From Firmicutes bacterium UBA3936 (lineage in GTDB: Bacteria; Bacillota; Dethiobacteria; Dethiobacterales; Dethiobacteraceae), in the NCBI GenBank assembly GCA_002385745.1, contig DGEC01000121.1:1-14645 (forward strand): DNA of 14,645 nucleotides, read 5' to 3'. The first letter of the stretch is position 1. Each line of letters opens with the position of its first letter. The notes beneath the pieces were generated by a model that was not told where the DNA came from, searched no databases, and saw only the letters and a list, made by a program, of their open reading frames with translations. Below are positions 7,881-13,831 of the stretch, in pieces. Position numbers and translations under genes: made by a program.

Positions 7881-8093
7881 CTACGGCCGGTTGTGCCTGA
7901 GCAGCAGCCTGTACACATAGTTAAAAGCAGTCAGCAGGCCAAGCAAAATACCGGCAATTAAAAACAACGGTTTTACAAGAAAACGTTTATCCAAATATAA
8001 GCCTAAAAAAATACCGGCAAGCAGCGGCAGGGCAATCCCCAGCGCCGTATCTACCGCTAACAGCAAGGCACGAAATCCCTTTTTCTTTGGCAT
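7881..8093 (-). CDS. AtpZ/AtpI-like small membrane protein (F-type ATP synthase leader-gene family)
   Basis: This 70-residue protein has a basic N-terminus (MPKKKGFRALL) and two hydrophobic helices at about residues 10-33 and 41-62. They are joined by GLYLDKRFLVKP. The G-x-x-L-G-x-x-L-D pattern at the end of helix 1, followed by a short loop and FNYVYRLL in helix 2, resembles the AtpZ/AtpI-type proteins encoded first in F-type ATP synthase operons. Those have been linked to ring assembly and Mg2+/Ca2+ handling. I chose ATG 8093, preceded by CAGGTGG. The frame is open further to 8153, but that part has no family resemblance. It lies 46 bases upstream of atpH. Finding this F-type-associated gene in front of a V/A-type operon is unusual. 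The family call rests on pattern only. Confidence 0.72.
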   Translation of the reverse strand: MPKKKGFRALLLAVDTALGIALPLLAGIFLGLYLDKRFLVKPLFLIAGILLGLLTAFNYVYRLLLRHNRP

Positions 8094-8219
8094 AGAACCA
8101 CCTGCTTGCCCGGTGTCACTCTTAAGTTTCCCGCACTGTACATGTATATGCATTTGTCGAAAAATGTAGCCCTGTAAATAATGATTATTTCTAGTCCAAG
8201 AGGTTAAATTCCTTCTTTT
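8094..8219 (-). promoter_or_regulatory. Spacer upstream of the ATPase cluster with a Fur-like dyad
   Basis: This is the longest gene-free stretch in the window. It holds a perfect 7-1-7 palindrome, AAATAATGATTATTT (8176-8190), which shares 10 of 14 fixed positions with the Gram-positive Fur/PerR box TGATAATNATTATCA. It also holds an AT-rich segment with TACATGTA (8139-8146) and ATGCAT (8148-8153). I see no convincing terminator after the flippase gene. A possible -10 (TATACA, minus strand) has only a poor -35 partner. The ATPase genes may have their own regulated promoter here, or may simply be read through from upstream. Confidence 0.4.
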
Positions 8220-9239
8220 TTATCTCTTAAAGCGGAAGGCAAGCACCGCTCCGCAAATCAGGGTAAGATAATAGGTAAAAAAGCGCCAGGCAACAATAAA
8301 AACTCCCAGAACGCTGGCAGGAACAAAGGAAGAAAAAAGGGTGGCCAGACCAAATTCAACTGCCCCGCTGCCGCCGGGAACGGGTATGTAGGGCAGCACC
8401 AGTATTATCAGGATCTGCCACATTACAGCGGTGCCAAAGGGAGCCCGGACGCCGAACCCGGCCAGGAGAACGGGAGCAATGCTGTAATAAAGCCCCCAGT
8501 AAAGGACCGTCAAAAAAAAGGGCAATAAAACAAGCGGCAGCCGGCGGCGGTTGATATGGGCTACTGTTTCCCGGAAGCGGCCCGCCTCCGCGCAAAAGCC
8601 GTCAAACCACTTTTTAACTTTGGGTTTACGGCAGCAGAGCTTCTGCAGGCAGGGCAGGTCAAACAGCCTGTTTAAAGCGACAACAACGGGGCCTGCGCAG
8701 CAGATAAGCAAAAGGTAAAGCAAAAGAGAAACTCCCGCCAGCCAAAAGACACCGCGAAAAAACCGGAAATAAGGCATGCCGGCGGTGACAAAGCGGCCGC
8801 CCATAAAAAGCAGAAAAGCAGCGGACAGCACGGAAGTGCACTTGGTTAGAAAGGCGCGGACAAGGGCAACTGCCGCCGCTTTGCCTGCGGAAATTCCCCG
8901 GCGGGTCAGCCCGTAAACCAGGGCGGGCATTTCGCCGACTGCCAGGGGGGTGACGCCGCTAAAGAAAAAGCTGACCAGAAAAACACTCACCGCCTGCCGC
9001 CAGGGCAAGGGCTGCCGGCAATCCAGCATCCAGGCAAGGACTTTTATGCGCAGCCCTTCCACAAGCCACAGCAGGACAACCATGAAAAAGGCGGCGGCAA
9101 GATACCCCGGGTACAGCTGCAGCATGCTGCTTATAGTATGCTCATCTACGGTAAAAATCAGGACAACCACAAGGGCTGCCAGGCTCATCCCCAGGGAAAT
9201 AAAAAACCCGCGCCTGCCGGCTGTCAGCCGCTCGGACAT
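8220..9239 (-). CDS. Flippase-like membrane protein, LPG_synthase_TM (UPF0104/YbhN) family
   Basis: This 339-residue protein is strongly hydrophobic, with about eight membrane helices and no soluble domain. Family marks are FLVSFFFSGVTPLAVGEMPALVYGLTRRGISAGKAAAVALVRAFLTK in the first half and PYIPVPGGSGAVEFGLATLFSSFVPASVLG near the C-terminus, where the PxPGGSGxxE block is diagnostic. Family members are related to the lipid-flipping domain of MprF; others act in lipid or polysaccharide handling. There is no C-terminal lysyl-transferase domain, so it is not MprF itself, and its substrate is unknown. The first block has GEMP where many relatives have GGQP. ATG 9239 follows GAGGTG by 5 bases. 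The gene sits 34 bases after comEB, a place where other Clostridia often carry envelope genes. Confidence 0.9.
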   Translation of the reverse strand: MSERLTAGRRGFFISLGMSLAALVVVLIFTVDEHTISSMLQLYPGYLAAAFFMVVLLWLVEGLRIKVLAWMLDCRQPLPWRQAVSVFLVSFFFSGVTPLAVGEMPALVYGLTRRGISAGKAAAVALVRAFLTKCTSVLSAAFLLFMGGRFVTAGMPYFRFFRGVFWLAGVSLLLYLLLICCAGPVVVALNRLFDLPCLQKLCCRKPKVKKWFDGFCAEAGRFRETVAHINRRRLPLVLLPFFLTVLYWGLYYSIAPVLLAGFGVRAPFGTAVMWQILIILVLPYIPVPGGSGAVEFGLATLFSSFVPASVLGVFIVAWRFFTYYLTLICGAVLAFRFKR

Positions 9240-9273
9240 TTTTTCACCTCAAAAGATGCCGGCTGCAAAGCTG

Positions 9274-9735
9274 TCATGACTGCGGCGGGGGGTTTTTCGG
9301 CAGGTAGCGCACCGCCACACCTGCCTCCCGGAAAATGGCGGCAGCCAGTTCATCGGGGTAACTGTCGGATATGATTACTTCTTTCATGCCGGCATTAATA
9401 ATCATTTTGGCGCACACCACACAGGGGTGGGTGGTGCAGTACAGGGTTGCTTCCGCTATGGAAACACCGTACAGGGCGGCCTGCAAAATTGCATTCTGTT
9501 CCGCATGCAGCCCGCGGCACAGCTCGTGGCGCTGCCCCGAGGGAACATTCTGCTGTTCGCGCACACAGCCCACCTCCTCACAGTGAGCCAGCCCGCTCGG
9601 AGCTCCGTTGTAACCGGTGGCAAGTATCCTTTTGTCTTTAACTATTGCCGCCCCGACAGCCCGGCGCAGGCAGGTGGAACGGCTGGCCACCAGGTGCGCA
9701 ATTTCCAGAAAATATTCGTCCCAGGACGGACGCAT
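9274..9735 (-). CDS. comEB: dCMP deaminase (ComEB family)
   Basis: This 153-residue zinc enzyme is predicted to deaminate dCMP to dUMP, feeding thymidylate synthesis. Zinc ligands and the catalytic glutamate are visible: H77-A-E79 in GLHAEQNAI and C105/C108 in TTHPCVVCAK. C52, C57, H70 and C73 provide the second, structural zinc site seen in dCMP deaminases. GYNGAPSGLAHCEEVGC is a family block. ATG 9735 follows GAGGGAGGGG and lies 14 bases after the upp stop, so it is probably co-transcribed with upp as a pyrimidine salvage pair. The name comEB comes from Bacillus; nothing here points to competence. The C-terminal codons contain a C6 run (NPPPQS) close to the stop. Confidence 0.95.
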   Translation of the reverse strand: MRPSWDEYFLEIAHLVASRSTCLRRAVGAAIVKDKRILATGYNGAPSGLAHCEEVGCVREQQNVPSGQRHELCRGLHAEQNAILQAALYGVSIAEATLYCTTHPCVVCAKMIINAGMKEVIISDSYPDELAAAIFREAGVAVRYLPKNPPPQS

Positions 9736-9749
9736 GGTTTTCCCCTCCC

Positions 9750-10373
9750 TCAGAATGTACCGTAAAGCCTGTCCCCCGCGTCGCCAAGGCCGGGCAGGAT
9801 ATACCCTTTATCGTTTAAGCGCTCGTCCAAGGCGGCAATATAAAGGCTGACATCCCCGTGTTCTTTTTGCAATCTTTCCACTCCTTCCGGAGCGGCAATG
9901 ATGGCAAAGACGGTTATATCAGAAGCCCCGTGCTCCTTCAGTATGCCGATGGTCTCGCAGACTGAACCGCCTGTGGCAAGCATGGGGTCAAGCACCCAAA
10001 CGGGACGGTCTTCCATGGGCGGCAGCTTAACCAGGTAGCGGACAGGCTGCAACGTCTCGTGATCCCGGACCAGACCGATATGCCCGACCGGTGAAGCAGG
10101 GAACAGTTTAATCAACGGTTCGGCCATGGCCAGGCCGGCGCGCAGTATGGGCACCAGCACCGGCGGCGGGCCGGCAAGAACTTCACATTCCACAGGCGCA
10201 AGGGGTGTGCGAACAGTGACCTTTTTACAAGGAAGGTTTTTTGTGGCCTCGTAAAGCATTAAAACCGTAATTTCCTCCACCAGCTGCCGGAACGACGCCA
10301 CCGTGGTGGTTTCATCCCGCAGCCGGGCCAACTTGTCATTAATTAAGGGATGGTTATAAATAAAAGTTTTCAT
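9750..10373 (-). CDS. upp: Uracil phosphoribosyltransferase
   Basis: The enzyme converts uracil and PRPP to UMP in pyrimidine salvage. The 207-residue form starting at ATG 10373 (MKTFIYNHPLINDKLARLRD) aligns with the usual length of about 209. The PRPP-binding loop is DPMLATGGS (129-137). PILRAGLAMAEPL (about 75-87) and the C-terminal uracil site GLGDAGDRLYGTF are intact. In-frame ATGs at 10379 and 10382 are possible starts, as no strong ribosome binding site decides. The frame is open back to 10484, but that part lies inside glyA and has no homology. The start overlaps the last 20 bases of glyA, which suggests coupled translation. The arrangement glyA-upp ahead of an ATP synthase cluster is classical in Firmicutes. 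Confidence 0.96.
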   Translation of the reverse strand: MKTFIYNHPLINDKLARLRDETTTVASFRQLVEEITVLMLYEATKNLPCKKVTVRTPLAPVECEVLAGPPPVLVPILRAGLAMAEPLIKLFPASPVGHIGLVRDHETLQPVRYLVKLPPMEDRPVWVLDPMLATGGSVCETIGILKEHGASDITVFAIIAAPEGVERLQKEHGDVSLYIAALDERLNDKGYILPGLGDAGDRLYGTF

Positions 10374-11610
10374 TTTCATCATACACCGGGAAGGCGCGGC
10401 AAAGCTGAAATACCCTCTGCTTTGCACGTTCCTTAACCTTCTCGTCTCCTGTATTATGTAATACTTCAGAAATAATCTCCGCAATTTCTTCCATTTCCCG
10501 CTCTTTCATCCCCCGCGTGGTAACGGCGGGGGTGCCGATGCGGATACCGCTTGTGACAAAGTGATTTTCCGTTTCAAAGGGCACCGTATTCTTGTTGACG
10601 GTTATTCCCACCTCCCCGAGAATCTTCTCGGCCAGCTTGCCCGTTAGTCCCTTGCTGCGCAAATCAACCAGCAGTAGATGATTGTCCGTGCCGCCGGAAA
10701 CCAAATTAAAACCATGTTCCAGAAGCTTTGCCGCCAGAACTTTGGCATTCGCCACCACCTGGGCGGCGTAAGCGGTAAAGGCAGGCTCCAGCGCTTCTTT
10801 TAGGCTGACGGCCTTGGCGGCAATAATGTGCATCAGCGGGCCTCCCTGCAGTCCCGGGAAAACGGCTTTATCCACGGCAGCAGCATATTCCTTGCGGCAG
10901 AGGATCATTCCGCCGCGGGGACCGCGCAGGGTCTTGTGAGTTGTAGTTGTGACAAATTCAGCCACCGGGACGGGGGTGGGATGCAGGCCTGCCGCTACCA
11001 GCCCGGCAATATGGGCCATATCTACCATCAGGTAGGCTCCAACCTGGTCGGCAATTTGCCGGAAGGCGGCAAAATCAATGATGCGCGGGTAGGCGCTGGC
11101 ACCGGCTATAATCAGGCGCGGCCTGTATTTTTTCGCCAGGTCTTCCACTTCATTGTAATCCAGATAACCTGTACGGCGGTCCACTCCATATGAGACAGCC
11201 TGATAATATTTACCGGAAATGCTGACGGGCGCGCCATGGGTTAGGTGGCCGCCGTGGGCAAGATTCATGCCTAAAATGGTATCTCCCGGTTTTAAGACCG
11301 CAAGATAGACAGCAAGATTGGCGCTGGCGCCGGAATGGGGCTGCACATTGACATGCTCGGCGGCAAAAAGTTTTTTAGCCCGCTGCTGTGCCAGGGCTTC
11401 TGCCTTGTCAACAAATTCACATCCCCCGTAATAACGCCGGCCGGGATATCCTTCGGCATATTTGTTGGTCAATATTGAACCCTGGGCCTCGAGAACAGCC
11501 CGGCTGACATAGTTTTCCGAGGCGATCAGTTCCAGGTGGTCCTGCTGCCGCTTTGTTTCTTCGTCAATGGCCTTTGCAATTTCAGGATCAAAGGATTTTA
11601 AGATAGACAA
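10354..11610 (-). CDS. glyA: Serine hydroxymethyltransferase
   Basis: This 418-residue PLP enzyme interconverts serine and glycine with tetrahydrofolate, supplying one-carbon units. The PLP lysine is K226 in VTTTTHKTLRGPRGG. HLELIASENYVS, LTNKYAEGYPGRRYYGG, VQPHSGASANLAVY and VDMAHIAGLVAAG are all present and intact. The start is TTG 11610 (MSILKSFDPEIAKAI), preceded by GAGGAGG with 8 bases spacing; no ATG offers a better N-terminus. It begins 13 bases after the rpiB stop and its end overlaps upp. The length matches bacterial SHMTs (about 415-420). The expected active-site signatures are all there, so it should be functional. Confidence 0.97.
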   Translation of the reverse strand: MSILKSFDPEIAKAIDEETKRQQDHLELIASENYVSRAVLEAQGSILTNKYAEGYPGRRYYGGCEFVDKAEALAQQRAKKLFAAEHVNVQPHSGASANLAVYLAVLKPGDTILGMNLAHGGHLTHGAPVSISGKYYQAVSYGVDRRTGYLDYNEVEDLAKKYRPRLIIAGASAYPRIIDFAAFRQIADQVGAYLMVDMAHIAGLVAAGLHPTPVPVAEFVTTTTHKTLRGPRGGMILCRKEYAAAVDKAVFPGLQGGPLMHIIAAKAVSLKEALEPAFTAYAAQVVANAKVLAAKLLEHGFNLVSGGTDNHLLLVDLRSKGLTGKLAEKILGEVGITVNKNTVPFETENHFVTSGIRIGTPAVTTRGMKEREMEEIAEIISEVLHNTGDEKVKERAKQRVFQLCRAFPVYDENENFYL

Positions 11611-11623
11611 GAGCTGTTCCTCC

Positions 11624-12091
11624 TCACCGGCCGGACTCTTTGCGTCCGCAGTATTTCTCTTCTATTTCCGTGATTTTTGCCAGGCGCCTGTCGTGGCGCC
11701 CTCCGCTGTATTTGGCCTGCAAAAATTCCTGTACGATATGGCAGGCCAGCCCAAAACCAATAACTCGCTGGCCCAATGTCAGTATATTGGCATTGTTGTG
11801 TTCCCTGCTCATGCGGGCAGAAAAGGTATCATGGCAGTTTGCCGCCCGGATGCCGGGAACTTTATTGGCAACTATGCCGACTCCGATGCCGGTGCCGCAG
11901 CAGATTATCCCAAGATCACAGTCTCCTTTTGCCACTGCTTCCGCAGCGGAAAGGGCAAAATCGGGATAGTCCACCGATTCTTCCGAGCCCGTCCCGAAAT
12001 CCTCGCAGCGGTAGCCGTTTTCCAGCAGGTATTCCTTTATCTTCTCCTTGAGCAAAAAACCGCCGTGGTCACTGGCCAGCGCTATTTTCAT
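11624..12091 (-). CDS. rpiB: Ribose-5-phosphate isomerase B
   Basis: This 155-residue enzyme interconverts ribose-5-phosphate and ribulose-5-phosphate in the pentose phosphate pathway. MKIALASDHGGFLLKEKIKEYL forms the N-terminus, and DYPDFA lies at 41-46. CGTGIGVGIVANKVPGIRAA (65-84) carries the active-site cysteine C65 and the phosphate-binding loop. SREHNNANILTLGQRVIG (95-112) carries the catalytic-region histidine H98. I chose ATG 12091, which follows GGGAGG with a poly-A spacer. The frame is open back to 12271, but that part belongs to the preceding gene in another frame. The first 23 bases overlap the end of the phosphatase gene. The group also includes allose- and galactose-6-phosphate isomerases, but the housekeeping context favours RpiB. 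Confidence 0.95.
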   Translation of the reverse strand: MKIALASDHGGFLLKEKIKEYLLENGYRCEDFGTGSEESVDYPDFALSAAEAVAKGDCDLGIICCGTGIGVGIVANKVPGIRAANCHDTFSARMSREHNNANILTLGQRVIGFGLACHIVQEFLQAKYSGGRHDRRLAKITEIEEKYCGRKESGR

Positions 12092-12611
12092 TTTTTTTCC
12101 TCCCTGCATTTCTTTTCTGGTCCGAAGTTTTATTATCCTGCTTCCGGCCGGTATAAGCAGGCAACTTTTTTGCCGCTTCCCCAAGCAGCCGCTGCAAATG
12201 CTCCGCCGTCTCAAGATAAAGGGCCGTACTGCCGCCGATAGGATCGGCAACATCACCTTCCGAACCGGCAAATTCGGCCAAAGTGAAAACCTTGCCGGAA
12301 GCTTCCGGCGCCGCCTGCAGGATCGCTTGCTTGTGGGCTCCCGTCATTGTCAGGATCAGGTCTGCTTCGCGAACCAGCTTATCCGTCAGCGGCTTGCTCT
12401 GGTGAAGCGAAAGGTCAAGCCCCAGGGCATCTGCGGCGGCAATGGCCTGCCCGCTGGCCGACATGCCGTAGAGGGCGGCAGTCCCTGCCGAATCCGCCCG
12501 CCAGTTGTCCTGCCCTTCTTCCCGCAGGATTTTTTCCGCCAGGACTTTTGCCAGCGGGCTGCGGCAGGTGTTGCCGGTACAGACAAAAAGCAGCAGATTT
12601 CTTTTTGTCAA
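12069..12611 (-). CDS. ywlE: Low-molecular-weight protein-arginine phosphatase (YwlE-like)
   Basis: The P-loop is CTGNTCRS near the N-terminus, with the nucleophile C11, T15 and R17 (numbering from TTG 12611). The acid aspartate is D123 in VADPIGGS. In Bacillus YwlE a threonine at the T15 position selects phosphoarginine, while tyrosine phosphatases usually have Ile there, so protein-arginine dephosphorylation is inferred. Two starts compete. TTG 12611 follows GTGGAG by 8 bases and gives about 180 residues. GTG 12620 overlaps the upstream stop as GTGA but has little ribosome binding site. The protein ends in a hydrophilic, basic tail of about 30 residues (from KLPAYTGRK) that goes beyond the usual ~150-residue fold and overlaps the rpiB start by 23 bases. 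Confidence 0.9.
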   Translation of the reverse strand: MTKRNLLLFVCTGNTCRSPLAKVLAEKILREEGQDNWRADSAGTAALYGMSASGQAIAAADALGLDLSLHQSKPLTDKLVREADLILTMTGAHKQAILQAAPEASGKVFTLAEFAGSEGDVADPIGGSTALYLETAEHLQRLLGEAAKKLPAYTGRKQDNKTSDQKRNAGRKKNENSAGQ

Positions 12612-12616
12612 ATATA

Positions 12617-13702
12617 TCACTCCACTTGCACAATATTTTCCCCGGCCGCCTTTTGCAGACGGTTTAGTAAGGCAAGCCCGGCACCCTTTGGAGAACAGCC
12701 TTCAGCAAGAATCACATCGACCCGGCGGGCGTCAAATTCCCGGAGAGCCGCGTAAAGCCGGGCGGCCATTGCTGCAGGGTCGTCCCTGCTTCCGGGAACT
12801 ATCAACTCCACATTCCGGTAGCCGGAAAAGGCCTTGGCGCTTTCCAAGGTCACAAGCAGTCCCGCTTTTTTGCCCCGGGAAAGCCATGTTTCCAGTTCTT
12901 CCTGCATTTTAACCGTGACCTTGCCCGGCTCTCCCAAAAAAAGATACAAAGGAGCGCGCGGCGCATAGTGCCGGTATTTCAGGCCCGGTGAGGGCGGGTT
13001 TTTGTCTGCCGAAAGTTCCACAATTTCACATTTCCGCTGTAGCAGCCCGGCAATCTCCTGCGGAGTGATGCTGCCGGGGCGTAGGATACGGAGACGCCCG
13101 CCGCGGACATCAAGGACTGTGGATTCCACGCCAATATCGCAGGGTCCGCCGTCCAGTACGGCGCTGATGCGGCCTGCCAGATCGGCCAGGACATGATCCG
13201 CCGTTGTCGGACTGGGACGCCCTGAAATGTTGGCACTGGGAGCAGCCACCGGCAGCTCCGCCGCCCGCAGCAAGGCCAGGGCGACTGGATGGTCCGGTAC
13301 TCGCACGGCCACACTGTCCAGCCCCCCCGTAACAACTCCGGGCACCCAGGGCTTTTTTTCCAAAACCAGCGTCAAGGGGCCCGGCCAGAAACGGCGCGCC
13401 AGCGTCCATGCTTCAGCAGGAATATTCCGGGCAAGCCCGGGCAGCTCTGAAATATCGCTCAAATGAACAATCAATGGATTGTCCACAGGCCGCCCTTTGA
13501 CCTCAAAAATCCGGCTTACGGCCCGCTCGTCACGGACGGAGGCGCCCAGCCCGTAAACCGTTTCCGTGGGAAAGGCAACCAGTTTCCCCTGGCGCAGCAG
13601 TTCTGCCGCAGCAACTGCCTTTTCCTCCAATACTACCGGGTCCCGGGCGTTGAAAACCAGAGTTCCGTCAACAATTATAGCCAAGCCAAACACTGCTTTC
13701 AA
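12617..13702 (-). CDS. ywlC: Threonylcarbamoyl-AMP synthase (Sua5/YwlC)
   Basis: The enzyme makes threonylcarbamoyl-AMP from threonine, bicarbonate and ATP for the t6A modification of ANN-decoding tRNAs. The YrdC-like domain covers about residues 30-215, with LVAFPTETVYGLGA (41-54), the KGRP nucleotide-site motif (69-72) and SANISGRPSPT (156-166). The linker PGLKYRHYAP (239-248) and a C-terminal SUA5 domain to residue 361 make it the long Sua5 type and not the short TsaC type. The start is uncertain. TTG 13702 overlaps a TATAAT box, and GTG 13693 or TTG 13684 would also leave the domain whole; none has a clear ribosome binding site. The stop overlaps the next gene's GTG as GTGA. A G7 run (13322-13328) lies in the frame. 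The gene opens the cluster. Confidence 0.93.
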   Translation of the reverse strand: MKAVFGLAIIVDGTLVFNARDPVVLEEKAVAAAELLRQGKLVAFPTETVYGLGASVRDERAVSRIFEVKGRPVDNPLIVHLSDISELPGLARNIPAEAWTLARRFWPGPLTLVLEKKPWVPGVVTGGLDSVAVRVPDHPVALALLRAAELPVAAPSANISGRPSPTTADHVLADLAGRISAVLDGGPCDIGVESTVLDVRGGRLRILRPGSITPQEIAGLLQRKCEIVELSADKNPPSPGLKYRHYAPRAPLYLFLGEPGKVTVKMQEELETWLSRGKKAGLLVTLESAKAFSGYRNVELIVPGSRDDPAAMAARLYAALREFDARRVDVILAEGCSPKGAGLALLNRLQKAAGENIVQVE

Positions 13703-13738
13703 TTATAGTATTATAGTAATTTGTTAAGGGAATGAAAA
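13702..13738 (-). promoter_or_regulatory. Candidate sigma-A promoter for the ywlC cluster
   Basis: On the minus strand there is a perfect -10 box TATAAT (13715-13710) with a 17-base spacer to TTTTCA (13738-13733), which matches 4 of 6 positions of the -35 consensus. The -10 is inside a perfect 8-bp tandem repeat, ACTATAATACTATAAT, so a second TATAAT lies at 13707-13702 with a poor -35. A start of transcription near 13703 would fall on or just ahead of the first possible start codon. Position after a terminator and before a tight gene cluster supports the call. Confidence 0.6.
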
Positions 13739-13802
13739 ATATTGTTTCGACGTTTTTCTGTAAATTCCTGCACTGCCTGTCTTACCCTGCAGGGTGACTG
13801 CC

Positions 13803-13831
13803 AAAAAAGAAAAAGAGAGTTTAAAACTCTC
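13803..13831 (-). terminator. Rho-independent terminator of the Na+/Pi cotransporter gene
   Basis: On the minus strand GAGAGTTTTAAACTCTC (13831-13815) is a perfect 8-1-8 dyad. It is followed at once by T5-C-T6 (13814-13803). The loop must open a few A-T pairs, leaving a stem of about 5-6 bp closed by G-C. The stop codon TAA (13823-13821) sits in the loop, so the gene ends inside its own terminator. It separates this gene from the ywlC cluster. Confidence 0.8.

Noticed and set aside
8130..8160. Firm promoter for the ATPase operon at TATACA
   Set aside because: No -35 box with proper spacing was found (best partner GCTACA at 16 bases, 3 of 6). I list it only as a possibility in the spacer entry.
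9617..9850. Plus-strand frames over comEB/upp, and others over glyA, rpiB and ywlC
   Set aside because: All are opposite to genes with complete catalytic motifs, with no start signals of their own.
10374..10484. 37-residue N-terminal extension of upp
   Set aside because: It lies within glyA in another frame and is unlike any Upp N-terminus. The start MKTFIYNHPL gives the normal length.
12092..12271. 60-residue N-terminal extension of rpiB
   Set aside because: It overlaps the phosphatase gene; MKIALASDHGG at 12091, with GGGAGG in front, is the normal start.
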